Below, in pieces: positions 1 through 9,168 of a stretch of 64,000 nt of DNA. Below the pieces are notes generated by a model that had not been told where the DNA came from, searched no databases, and was given only the letters and a program-made list of their open reading frames with translations. Positions within the stretch are counted from its first letter, which is position 1; each line of letters begins with the position of its first letter. Source of the DNA: Cherax quadricarinatus (Eukaryota > Arthropoda > Malacostraca > Decapoda > Parastacidae); contig NC_091292.1 of NCBI RefSeq assembly GCF_038502225.1, forward strand, positions 51,681,992 through 51,745,991, read 5' to 3'. The position numbers were made by a program, and so were the translations under genes.

Positions 1-696
1 ACAAAAAAGCTACTCATCCTTAGTTCATACTCTCGATAGCCATCTTGCCTGCGTGTGCAGATGATTCACATTTCACATGCTTTCCTCCAACTTTTTCACA
101 TAGTTTGCTAAACATTCGTAGTTCACCATTTTTACCACTTTGTCTAGTACAGTTTTTAACTTACTGGCGATTGTTCTTGTAACCAGCAACTCACGATGAT
201 ACAAATCCTTTCATTAAACTAACCACTGATGGAGCATCGTCTGTACGAATTCGTGCACAGGATTTCCAGGAAAACCCAACAGCTACAAGTACCTACTTAA
301 CGTAGTGATTATGTCTTGACCTGTTGTTGTTTCTTCAAGCTCTTTGCAACCAAAAAACCTGTTTATTAATTAGAATTAGCAATGTAGCAAATGAATACTA
401 ATAGTTGAGCCTTCCCTACAATATCTGTAGAGTCATCTACTTGGAAAGCACAAATTTCACTCTCTTTTACAGAGGCGCACACATTTTCTTTAATGTCTGC
501 TGACATACCATGTATCTGTTTGCTAATGGTATTATCTGAGAGTGGAATCTTTTTAACTTCGTTTTATGCGTCACTGCCAAACGTAGTTTTTACTATGGCA
601 CTGCAGGAAGGGAGAATAAGTGTGTCTGCTTCTGTATGAGGCTTCATATTTTTAGCGAGTAATTTCTGCTACTAAGTAGCTGGTCTTTTGAGATTT
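1..696 (-). pseudogene. Decayed hAT-superfamily transposase, C-terminal part
   Basis: Read on the minus strand in shifting frames, this stretch gives peptides typical of ZBED/hAT transposases. Examples are IPLSDNTISKQIHGM and EICAFQVDDSTDIVG (about 420-570), a TDDAPSV...KGF segment (about 205-250), and VLDKVVKMVNY followed by LHTQARWLSR (about 30-165). Their order agrees with the central part of a hAT transposase. The function would have been cut-and-paste transposition. Stops and frameshifts are frequent, so it is dead. It runs off the left edge of the window. Its N-terminal continuation appears right of the PLE insertion (3623 onward), so the PLE pair landed inside this gene. Family identity is by motif recognition; the subfamily is uncertain. 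Confidence 0.7.
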
Positions 697-709
697 ATTA
701 GAAACTTTG
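697..709. repeat. Target-site duplication, left copy (13 bp)
   Basis: ATTAGAAACTTTG occurs here and again at 3610-3622, exactly flanking the head-to-head PLE pair. It lies in decayed hAT coding sequence that resumes beyond the second copy. Confidence 0.8.
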
Positions 710-750
710 GTTTAGAAAGACACGTAAGCAAACACTATAACATATTTATT

Positions 751-785
751 AGAAAACGTTTCGGTCCTGGGACCTTGATCACTTC
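751..785 (-). ncRNA. Hammerhead-like motif in PLE terminal repeat
   Basis: On the minus strand GTGATCA is followed by A, a GGTC-CCAG-GACC stem-loop and GAAAC. This matches the layout of a hammerhead core (CUGANGA, stem II, GAAA). The positions equivalent to C3 and G8 read G and C here. An extra A follows A9, and the expected GUC cleavage triplet reads TTC. Activity is therefore doubtful. Hammerhead ribozymes are established in PLE terminal repeats. Confidence 0.5.
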
Positions 786-968
786 TAACATACAGAGGTA
801 GAAAGACATTATATATATAGGCGGAGAGTGAGATGTGACGCACGTGACCTGAGGAATGTCATAAGAACATAAGAATGGAGGAACACTGTAGAAGGCCTAC
901 TGGCCCATGCGAGGCAGGTCCTTATCAAAACAACCTCTGCCTATGATGAGGACGGGTAGACGATGAAA

Positions 969-2444
969 TCATGTGACTCCTGTGTTGTTGGGTTGGTGCT
1001 GCTTAAGTATCATGTATGCCAATGTTTTTGAAATTTTGTAGTTTCCACTGTTGCGTTCTATAGTGTCGGTGACGGTGATTAGTGAGGCTTCTAGGCACCG
1101 TCGGCGTCTGAGGTCTGGTTCGGTGAGAACGAGTTGTGCCTCGTTCCAGTTCATCAAATGCCCCGTGGAGTCTCTGTGGAGGACACAGGCGTACCTTACA
1201 TCGTCTCTGTTAGAGGCATTTCGATGCTCATTCAGGCGGACTGCAAGATCTCTGCCTGTCTCGCCTACATATTTCTTGGGACAGAACCCACAGGGGATAG
1301 TGTAGACGCCTGCTGTAGAAGTTAGAGGTGTGGGGCTGCGTTTAGTAGTGAGGTCTTTGATAGAGGATGTGTTTATGGTGGAAACGTTGATGTTACTCAT
1401 AGCAAGTGCCCGGCGAGTATTCGTGGCAACATCGCCACATGGGAGTACTATGAACTGTTTAGGGGGCTGTTCCATGGGCGGTTTGTTGAGGATAGCTTGT
1501 GCCTTGAGTCTGCAATCTCGGATGAAGAAAGATGGGAACTGAAGACGTGTAAAGGCTTGTGTTATGTAAGTGCATTCTTCTTCTAGAAAACAAGGGCTGG
1601 AGATGCGAAGAGCTCTCAAGAAGAAGCCAATGAGGACTCCTCTCTTAGTGCGGGTATCTTGGTGTGAATAAAAGTGTATAAGATCGTCCTTGTTGGTAGG
1701 TTTTCTATACACTTTGAAGAGAAGTTTGTCACTGTCGGGAGATCTGCACAGTAGAACGTCGAGGAAAGGAAGTTTGCCATCATTTTCGAGTTCAAGTGTA
1801 AACTTTATTGATGGTTCAACTGCATTGATCTTGTTGAGAAGGGCCTGGATATTGAGACGTCTCGGATAGAAAACCAATATATCATCAACGTATCTTAGCC
1901 AGGTAACGGTGTTGGGAATGAGGGTGCTGAATTTCTCTGTCTCCAAGTTTTCCATGAAGAGGTTGGCAAGCACAGCACTGAGCGGGCTGCCCATTGCCAT
2001 CCCAAAGCATTGTTTGTAACAGTTGTCCTGATACTTGAAGAAGTTGAAATTAACACACAGTTCCACTAGATTGATGAAATCTAGAAGAGGTAAAGGGAGG
2101 TCGTGGTTTTCAGTGAGCCTCTGTCTCAGAATGTTGATTGCAGCGTCAGTAGGAACGTTGGTAAAGAGGGCTGTGACATCGAAGGAAGCCATGCTTTTGT
2201 TTTTGACATTCAGGTTGGAAATTCGGGAGAGAAGGTCACCTGAGTGTTTGAGGTGGGCTTGACTGATAGTGCCCAGAAGCGCTGAAAGGTATTTGGCAAG
2301 GTGGCTGGCTAGTCTGTGTGGTGCACTCCCTATGCCCGAAGTGATAGGCCGTAGTGGGATGCCAGGTTTGTGTGTCTTAGGAAGGCCATACAGGCGTGCT
2401 GGTTTCGGTTGACCTGGTAAAAGTTTAAGTAGTTTTTTGCCTTG
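969..2444 (-). CDS. Penelope-like reverse transcriptase with GIY-YIG endonuclease, 5'-truncated
   Basis: The reading frame is open from the junction with the inverted partner (about 2444) to the stop at 969. It continues upstream of the first internal Met at 2192, so that Met is not the true start. The upstream part has the LYGLPKTHKPGIPLRPI block of PLE RTs. Next come MASFDVTALFTNVP (motif A), GMAMGSPLSAVLANLFME (motif B) and LRYVDDILVF, the catalytic motif with both aspartates, then a KLPFLDVLL block. The C-terminal third has a GIY-YIG endonuclease with GVYTIPCGFC, KYVGETGRDL and RLNEHR. PLE proteins nick DNA and copy their RNA into the target. No internal stop or frameshift is visible, but the N-terminus is missing. 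It could supply activity only if expressed from a different 5' end. Confidence 0.9.
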   Translation of the reverse strand, partial: QGKKLLKLLPGQPKPARLYGLPKTHKPGIPLRPITSGIGSAPHRLASHLAKYLSALLGTISQAHLKHSGDLLSRISNLNVKNKSMASFDVTALFTNVPTDAAINILRQRLTENHDLPLPLLDFINLVELCVNFNFFKYQDNCYKQCFGMAMGSPLSAVLANLFMENLETEKFSTLIPNTVTWLRYVDDILVFYPRRLNIQALLNKINAVEPSIKFTLELENDGKLPFLDVLLCRSPDSDKLLFKVYRKPTNKDDLIHFYSHQDTRTKRGVLIGFFLRALRISSPCFLEEECTYITQAFTRLQFPSFFIRDCRLKAQAILNKPPMEQPPKQFIVLPCGDVATNTRRALAMSNINVSTINTSSIKDLTTKRSPTPLTSTAGVYTIPCGFCPKKYVGETGRDLAVRLNEHRNASNRDDVRYACVLHRDSTGHLMNWNEAQLVLTEPDLRRRRCLEASLITVTDTIERNSGNYKISKTLAYMILKQHQPNNTGVT

Positions 2445-2446
2445 TT

Positions 2447-3316
2447 CTCAACAAGATCAATGCAGTTGAACCATCAATAAAGTTTACACTTGAACTCGAA
2501 AATGATGGCAAACTTCCTTTCCTCGACGTTCTACTGTGCAGATCTCCCGACAGTGACAAACTTCTCTTCAAAGTGTATAGAAAACCTACCAACAAGGACG
2601 ATCTTATACACTTTTATTCACACCAAGATACCCGCACTAAGAGAGGAGTCCTCATTGGCTTCTTCTTGAGAGCTCTTCGCATCTCCAGCCCTTGTTTTCT
2701 AGAAGAAGAATGCACTTACATAACACAAGCCTTTACACGTCTTCAGTTCCCATCTTTCTTCATCCGAGATTGCAGACTCAAGGCACAAGCTATCCTCAAC
2801 AAACCGCCCATGGAACAGCCCCCTAAACAGTTCATAGTACTCCCATGTGGCGATGTTGCCACGAATACTCGCCGGGCACTTGCTATGAGTAACATCAACG
2901 TTTCCACCATAAACACATCCTCTATCAAAGACCTCACTACTAAACGCAGCCCCACACCTCTAACTTCTACAGCAGGCGTCTACACTATCCCCTGTGGGTT
3001 CTGTCCCAAGAAATATGTAGGCGAGACAGGCAGAGATCTTGCAGTCCGCCTGAATGAGCATCGAAATGCCTCTAACAGAGACGATGTAAGGTACGCCTGT
3101 GTCCTCCACAGAGACTCCACGGGGCATTTGATGAACTGGAACGAGGCACAACTCGTTCCCACCGAACCAGACCTCAGACGCCGACGGTGCCTAGAAGCCT
3201 CACTAGTCACCGTCACCGACACTATAGAACGCAACAGTGGAAACTACAAAATTTCAAAAACATTGGCATACATGATACTTAAGCAGCACCAACCCAACAA
3301 CACAGGAGTCACATGA
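2447..3316 (+). CDS. Penelope-like RT C-terminus plus GIY-YIG endonuclease, truncated inverted copy
   Basis: This is the shorter arm of the inverted PLE pair. The frame is open from the junction codon at 2447, after the catalytic RT motifs, through the thumb-like region and the whole GIY-YIG endonuclease (GVYTIPCGFC, KYVGETGRDL, RLNEHR) to the stop at 3316. It lacks the FDVTAL and YVDD motifs and so cannot polymerise. It is almost identical to 969-1843 on the opposite strand; LVPTEPDLR against LVLTEPDLR and SLVTV against SLITV are the visible changes. The near-identity means recent insertion or gene conversion between arms. Confidence 0.88.
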   Translation, partial: LNKINAVEPSIKFTLELENDGKLPFLDVLLCRSPDSDKLLFKVYRKPTNKDDLIHFYSHQDTRTKRGVLIGFFLRALRISSPCFLEEECTYITQAFTRLQFPSFFIRDCRLKAQAILNKPPMEQPPKQFIVLPCGDVATNTRRALAMSNINVSTINTSSIKDLTTKRSPTPLTSTAGVYTIPCGFCPKKYVGETGRDLAVRLNEHRNASNRDDVRYACVLHRDSTGHLMNWNEAQLVPTEPDLRRRRCLEASLVTVTDTIERNSGNYKISKTLAYMILKQHQPNNTGVT

Positions 3317-3499
3317 TTTCATCGTCTACCCGTCCTCATCATAGGCAGAGGTTGTTTTGATAAGGACCTGCCTCGCATGGGCCAGTAGGCCTTCTACAGT
3401 GTTCCTCCATTCTTAAGTTCTTATGACATTCCTCAGGTCACGTGCGTCACATCTCACTCTCCGCCTATATATATAATGTCTTTCTACCTCTGTATGTTA

Positions 3500-3534
3500 G
3501 AAGTGATCAAGGTCCCAGGACCGAAACGTTTTCT
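3500..3534 (+). ncRNA. Hammerhead-like motif in PLE terminal repeat (partner copy)
   Basis: This is the inverted counterpart of 751-785: GTGATCA, A, a 4-bp stem with CCAG loop, then GAAAC. It lies downstream of the endonuclease stop codon. Confidence 0.5.
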
Positions 3535-3609
3535 AATAAATATGTTATAGTGTTTGCTTACGTGTCTTTCTAAACCAACTTGTCGGTATTTATTACCAAG
3601 GTTTATACC

Positions 3610-3622
3610 ATTAGAAACTTTG
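3610..3622. repeat. Target-site duplication, right copy (13 bp)
   Basis: ATTAGAAACTTTG, identical to 697-709; it closes the PLE pair insertion. Confidence 0.8.
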
Positions 3623-3790
3623 ACTGCTTTAGAAAATATCACACACTGTCGTCTTCACTCATTAAAGTATGATCAAGGCTTGTTAGTAAGATGATCATGT
3701 TTCAAGGTGAAATGTCTTTAATTTGGTTACCATGGCTTCATTGTCCAGGTTATCACCATAAATATCACATTCTGGAGTAGGATTAACTTG
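3623..3790 (-). pseudogene. N-terminal continuation of the split hAT transposase remnant
   Basis: On the minus strand, degraded peptide blocks such as HLTNKP and FSKAVKVSN lead into the target duplication and would continue in the 1-696 fragment (KSQKTSYLVAEI). This is strongly decayed. The assignment rests mainly on continuity across the PLE insertion. Confidence 0.5.
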
Positions 3791-5159
3791 ATCACTACAA
3801 GTAAATCCCAGATTTACAGACGTCTATTCGTTCTTATAATCACACAAGTTTTACTGGAAGTGGGAATTGTTCTTTCTTTTTCGCTCAAATTTCCACCTCT
3901 GTCTTCCTTTTCTCCCTCATCTCAATCATCTTCATGTCTTTTTCTTTTTGAAAAATTTTCCGTATGTTAAAGGGCAATTTACAAAGTCTGAAGTTCTAGC
4001 AGAATAAGAAACTCGTTCCATCTCCCTGAGAAGTCAACACGTAAACTGACGATAACCAATCATGTAATGGACGTTATAAACTGTGTAATTGTAAACAAAG
4101 AAAATAATGATCGTAAACCAAAAGCAAACGGTGACTATTATATAAATTTACTTTCCCATTGTAATGCCTTTTAACTTAATATTAATCATGTATTTACTAT
4201 TATACTATACGAGTTTATTTTTAATGACATATGCTTAAAAAATATAACAGCTCTTCTGTAGGAGTTAATTATACAACAAATACTAGCCAAAAAAATTTGG
4301 TATTTTAATTAAGACTATGAAGCTAGTGAAAATTACTAATAATCTTGGGGCACCCCTGGGCACTGAGTGGTACACCAGTGTGTCACAGCACCCTGGTTGA
4401 AAACCACTAGAGTAAACTCCCTTATTGCAATCACATACACATGGTTGGGATTCCTATCAGGGGCGTATATTCTACGTGTTCTAGGTGAGCGCTACACACC
4501 CACAAAAGACAGTAAATTCATCAATAATATAATCATGGATCATAATGGGAAACTAATTTTTTTCTGTCCCCTGTTATGAAATATTATGGCTGTTGTTCTG
4601 AAACAACACTGCACACCCCACAGCTAGTTGTATCATGATATGGCACTGGGTGGATGGCGGGATAATGGGAGAGTGACAAAAATAAGGGACGAAGGATAAG
4701 CAACATCCAACTAGCACACATCCTGTGTTCATTTTCGAGGTGAGAAGTACGTATAAATTCGTCCAAAATTCATTAACTGAAGCTGAATGTCTTTATAATA
4801 ATTTTGTTCTTGCAGAATGATATAATCTGGTCGTAATTTTTCAAATCTAATAGTACTACAAACTCAAAAACAAAAATTAAGTCAGGTCGAAATCTGGGGC
4901 TGGTGACGTTTACATTTTCCGACCTGAAACGAATAAATACCTGGAAAGAATAAGCGGCCTGAGTTTACTCTCTATTGAAAAAAAAGTGTACTGGTGCAGA
5001 GCTGAAGCAAAGAGGCTCATTGTATGAGATCAAAAAAAAAATTATATCTCAAAGAAGAATAGAACTGACGTACAAGTGAATTAAGTAAAAATATCTGTTG
5101 CTTTTATTTTTAAAGTTATGCGCAAGATAAAATTCCTCTCTTGTTTTGAAATGTATACA
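3791..5159. other. AT-rich stretch without recognised genes
   Basis: Several short open frames occur, but none resembles a known protein or shows a conserved motif. A segment near 4340-4400 (TGGTTGAAAACCAC) is reminiscent of hAT non-autonomous element ends, but no matching end was found. Nothing else is supportable. Confidence 0.5.
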
Positions 5160-7199
5160 ATTTATAGGGTGAGATGTTATCAACAAATTTTGTTGAAAAT
5201 AAGAAAAAGTTTTGGAGTGAGATTAACAAGTTAAGAAAGCCTAGAGAACAAATGGATTTGTCAGTTAAAAATAGGAGAGGAGAGTTATTAAATGGAGAGT
5301 TAGAGGTATTGGGAAGATGGAAGGAATATTTTGAGGAATTGTTAAATGTTGATGAAGATAGGGAAGCTGTGATTTCGTGTATAGGGCAAGGAGGAATAAC
5401 ATCTTGTAGGAGTGAGGAAGAGCCAGTTGTGAGTGTGGGGGAAGTTCGTGAGGCAGTAGGTAAAATGAAAGGGGGTAAGGCAGCCGGGATTGATGGGATA
5501 AAGATAGAAATGTTAAAAGCAGGTGGGGATATAGTTTTGGAGTGGTTGGTGCAATTATTTAATAAATGTATGGAAGAGGGTAAGGTACCTAGGGATTGGC
5601 AGAGAGCATGCATAGTTCCTTTGTATAAAGGCAAAGGGGATAAAAGAGAGTGCAAAAATTATAGGGGGATAAGTCTGTTGAGTGTACCTGGTAAAGTGTA
5701 TGGTAGATTTATAATTGAAAGAATTAAGAGTAAGACGGAGAATAGGATAGCAGATGAACAAGGAGGCTTTAGGAAAGGTAGGGGGTGTGTGGACCAGGTG
5801 TTTACAGTGAAACATATAAGTGAACAGTATTTAGATAAGGCTAAAGAGGTCTTTGTGGCATTTATGGATTTGGAAAAGGCATATGACAGGGTGGATAGGG
5901 GGGCAATGTGGCAGATGTTGCAAGTGTATGGTGTAGGAGGTAGGTTACTGAAAGCAGTGAAGAGTTTTTACGAGGATAGTGAGGCTCAAGTTAGAGTATG
6001 TAGGAAAGAGGGAAATTTTTTCCCAGTAAAAGTAGGCCTTAGACAAGGATGTGTGATGTCACCGTGGTTGTTTAATATATTTATAGATGGGGTTGTAAGA
6101 GAAGTAAATGCGAGGGTCTTGGCAAGAGGCGTGGAGTTAAAAGATAAAGAATCACACACAAAGTGGGAGTTGTCACAGCTGCTCTTTGCTGATGACACTG
6201 TGCTCTTGGGAGATTCTGAAGAGAAGTTGCAGAGATTGGTGGATGAATTTGGTAGGGTGTGCAAAAGAAGAAAATTAAAAGTGAATACAGGAAAGAGTAA
6301 GGTTATGAGGAAAACAAAAAGATTAGGTGATGAAAGATTGAATATCAGATTGGAGGGAGAGAGTATGGAGGAGGTGAACGTATTCAGATATTTGGGAGTG
6401 GACGTGTCAGCGGATGGGTCTATGAAAGATGAGGTGAATCATAGAATTGATGAGGGAAAAAGAGTGAGTGGTGCACTTAGGAGTCTGTGGAGACAAAGAA
6501 CTTTGTCCTTGGAGGCAAAGAGGGGAATGTATGAGAGTATAGTTTTACCAACGCTCTTATATGGGTGTGAAGCGTGGGTGATGAATGTTGCAGCGAGGAG
6601 AAGGCTGGAGGCAGTGGAGATGTCATGTCTGAGGGCAATGTGTGGTGTGAATATAATGCAGAGAATTCGTAGTTTGGAAGTTAGGAGGAGGTGCGGGATT
6701 ACCAAAACTGTTGTCCAGAGGGCTGAGGAAGGGTTGTTGAGGTGGTTCGGACATGTAGAGAGAATGGAGCGAAACAGAATGACTTCAAGAGTGTATCAGT
6801 CTGTAGTGGAAGGAAGGCGGGGTAGGGGTCGGCCTAGGAAGGGTTGGAGGGAGGGGGTAAAGGAGGTTTTGTGTGCGAGGGGCTTGGACTTCCAGCAGGC
6901 ATGCGTGAGCGTGTTTGATAGGAGTGAATGGAGACAAATGGTTTTTAATACTTGACGTGCTGTTGGAGTGTGAGCAAAGTAACATTTATGAAGGGATTCA
7001 GGGAAACCGGCAGGCCGGACTTGAGTCCTGGAGATGGGAAGTACAGTGCCTGCACTCTGAAGGAGGGGTGTTAATGTTGCAGTTTAAAAACTGTAGTGTA
7101 AAGCACCCTTCTGGCAAGACAGTGATGGAGTGAATGATGGTGAAAGTTTTTCTTTTTCGGGCCACCCTGCCTTGGTGGGAATCGGCTGGTGTGATAATA

Positions 7200-7259
<60 letters not shown>

Positions 7260-7260
7260 A
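5160..7260 (+). mobile_element. RTE-like LINE, 5'-truncated, with poly-A tail (copy A)
   Basis: This is a 5'-truncated LINE comprising an RT frame (5174-6955), a 3' UTR of about 240 bp and an A-run of about 55 bases broken by TAA repeats. The 3' UTR block near 7155-7195, containing GGGCCACCCTGCCTTGGTGG, recurs at about 15930, 46340 (reverse) and 44900. It is therefore a family hallmark, probably recognised during target-primed reverse transcription. No endonuclease is present because the 5' end is missing. Confidence 0.85.
5174..6955 (+). CDS. Non-LTR reverse transcriptase (RTE-like), endonuclease domain missing
   Basis: The frame is 593 codons without internal stops. A connector (residues about 1-105) precedes the RT. 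Visible RT motifs are AAGIDGIKIEMLK (about 109), NYRGISLL (about 160), EQGGFRKGRGCVDQ (about 195), FMDLEKAYDRVDR (motif A, about 230), GLRQGCVMSPWLFNIFIDG (motif B, about 291) and LLFADDTVLLG (catalytic, about 335). The C-terminal part has LLYGCEAW, LRAMCGVN and RWFGHVERM, a block common in RTE-type and related LINEs, then a basic GRGRPRKGWR segment. The first Met of the open frame is used; the real ORF would start upstream with an APE endonuclease. The assignment to RTE rather than another LINE clade is moderate. The motif set suggests a young copy. Confidence 0.88.
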   Translation: MLSTNFVENKKKFWSEINKLRKPREQMDLSVKNRRGELLNGELEVLGRWKEYFEELLNVDEDREAVISCIGQGGITSCRSEEEPVVSVGEVREAVGKMKGGKAAGIDGIKIEMLKAGGDIVLEWLVQLFNKCMEEGKVPRDWQRACIVPLYKGKGDKRECKNYRGISLLSVPGKVYGRFIIERIKSKTENRIADEQGGFRKGRGCVDQVFTVKHISEQYLDKAKEVFVAFMDLEKAYDRVDRGAMWQMLQVYGVGGRLLKAVKSFYEDSEAQVRVCRKEGNFFPVKVGLRQGCVMSPWLFNIFIDGVVREVNARVLARGVELKDKESHTKWELSQLLFADDTVLLGDSEEKLQRLVDEFGRVCKRRKLKVNTGKSKVMRKTKRLGDERLNIRLEGESMEEVNVFRYLGVDVSADGSMKDEVNHRIDEGKRVSGALRSLWRQRTLSLEAKRGMYESIVLPTLLYGCEAWVMNVAARRRLEAVEMSCLRAMCGVNIMQRIRSLEVRRRCGITKTVVQRAEEGLLRWFGHVERMERNRMTSRVYQSVVEGRRGRGRPRKGWREGVKEVLCARGLDFQQACVSVFDRSEWRQMVFNT

Positions 7261-7686
7261 TAATAATAACAATTTATAGAATATTAGAAATTAATTTTAT
7301 GTATTATTTACAATTAGAAATAGCCAAAATTTTGTGTTTATTTCTGAGTAATACTTATGCCAGAGTAGTAGGTTCAGCACAGTAGCACAGTGTGAACCTA
7401 CTACTGTGATATTCACAATACGCTGCTGGATCCCTTTTATGTTCTCGGATAGATAGGGTCTCAACACAGCTTCAGTAGAGTCAAGAATATATATGTATAC
7501 TTATGTATACTGTGAGAAAAACATATTTTAATTTTATATCAGCTATTGTTATATTAGGTGTGTCAACTTGGAAAACAATACCTTGAATATTTATTTATAA
7601 AACGACCTCGATTACTGAAAAATATTATTTTATATTATTTTGCTTGATATTTTCTTTCTGGATGATTTAATGTATATATATATATA
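7261..7686. other. AT-rich spacer with a 13-bp hairpin
   Basis: No gene is recognised. AGTAGTAGGTTCA (7364-7376) and TGAACCTACTACT (7393-7405) are perfect inverted copies around a 16-nt loop. It could be a small foldback; no function is assigned. Confidence 0.5.
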
Positions 7687-7687
7687 G

Positions 7688-8048
7688 TTTTGCTCTCAGG
7701 GACCAGTATAATCCACCAACAAAAACCTCACCAGTCATCACTCGACGTATTAATACAGAAGACCAACACCGAGATCAATACCTGCACTGGAAAGATATAA
7801 CTTTTTATACGACTCCTGACCAAGAACCCACCATGAATGTCGACACTTTGTACGAGAAATTACACGACAGAACAGTCAAGTTTACAAATCGTAAAGGAAC
7901 CCATTGCTCCTTCACAGCACTCAAGATGACCTTTGACCAGTTACAAGCCGACCCAGCATTTCGACCCAAGATTACAAGACTACTCATCGTTTCCTCCCAA
8001 CAACTGCACAACATAAGGAATGCCTCCAACACTGAAGAAATGATGTAA
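7688..8048 (+). CDS. Unrecognised open frame, partial (about 119 codons)
   Basis: The frame is open from about 7688 to the TAA ending at 8048; the only good Met is at 7833. The peptide is hydrophilic. Its N-terminal half includes HWKDITFYTTPDQEPTM, and a likely helical segment (FTALKMTFDQLQADPAFRP, then ITRLLIVSSQQLHNIR) lies near the end. The codon use and composition look protein-like and unlike the AT-rich surroundings. It lies just upstream of the Jockey-like LINE 5' region. It could be an exon or retrocopy fragment of a host gene or the 3' end of another element. I do not recognise the family. Confidence 0.35.
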
Positions 8049-9168
8049 CTCCTGACTCACAGTTTAACGACACCTGACCAATGAAGAAGCTAGCCTCCCT
8101 TGACCACGCCTCCAGCTTCTGCCAGCCGCCAATCAACATCAAGAATGCAAGATGCAGCTAGCTTGCCAGCCGGACGACTGAGTGTTCTCCTGATTTTTGT
8201 GTTGCTGTTTCCGTCTGCTTCCAAGCTTAGCTGTTGGGTCTAGTCCTGACTCTTCTCTCTTCGACTCAAGACATTCCTCACCGACTATTCTTCGAGCTGT
8301 CCCCACTTGCCCCTCGCCTCTAGTGGGTCCTTACCTGTGAATCCTCTGTTCTGTGTTCCAGTATAATAAAAAATATTCCTCTGCTAGCTTCCGCACTGGA
8401 CAGACGCACCTGCTCCCGATTGGCTGTTTTGCTTGCTCCTGATTGGTTGCCTTGCGATTCCCGTGCTGGGAGAGGCTTTTGCTGAGTTTGTTGAAGGAAA
8501 CCTGCACTGATCTTCTTGTTTCAAGAAGACCTTGCCTGATTGGTTGATTCTGGACACGCTTCATCTTGGCTCCAGGATTCTGTGCGTCGCTGGCTGCTTG
8601 CCCCAGGGCAGACCGTTGGCCTCTGCAGCTGGGTGAAGTCTTCCCGCCTCATCCTACTGGGTGTCGTCTGCTGATACACTGTTCACAAGCAACACTTCCA
8701 CACCTCTGCACTTTGTGTATGTGTAATCCTGGCACACCGATATCCTCATACCCATGTTCGGTTGTGACAGCATCTCGGAGAATAAGACAGCTTTTTTTTA
8801 AACCAATATCTTTTTTTTGTGTGTGACACGGGTTTAGCTCTCTTTTGTGCCGTAATCTCCTCAGAGGCCAGTCAAGCCCTCTTCATTGAGGTGGTTAAAA
8901 GATCCCCACACAGTGGATCGGCTTCACTACATCGCTCTGGAGACACCAGCACCTTTCTCTCCTCTCTAAGATTTTCTTCTTTTTTTTCTGGATCGGCTGG
9001 ACCTGCTGCGTCGGTGGGAGTATTCGTCTGGTCGGTGACCGTGGCTGGAAGCCTCATCTTGGCAAGTACATTTCACAACACAAACATGTCCTGTCAGAAA
9101 TATACGCTTGACGCCCCATAGACGCCACTAACGATTTATGCAGCATCCCTACCTGTGCTGTTGTCATC

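Larger units (their letters stand above)
710..3609. mobile_element. Head-to-head pair of Penelope-like element copies inserted as one unit
   Basis: A longer PLE copy on the minus strand (about 2444 down to 710) meets a shorter plus-strand copy (about 2445 to 3609). The inverted arms are about 710-1844 and 2445-3576, with about 600 bp of unique PLE sequence between them. The arms differ at only a few visible bases; two amino-acid changes are seen in the shared reading frame. The right end has an extra tail of about 33 bp that the left end lacks, which recalls the asymmetric terminal repeats known from PLEs. A single 13-bp target duplication surrounds the pair, so both copies appear to have entered together. 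Confidence 0.85.

Noticed and set aside
1051..1542. Plus-strand frames inside the PLE (84, 63 and 70 codons)
   Set aside because: They are shadows of the minus-strand PLE reading frame; the same frames mirror in the inverted copy.
4340..4400. Non-autonomous hAT element end
   Set aside because: Only one vaguely similar end is seen, with no matching partner or 8-bp target duplication.
7084..7385. Poly-Lys/poly-Phe frames at 7200-7257
   Set aside because: They are translations of the LINE poly-A tail.
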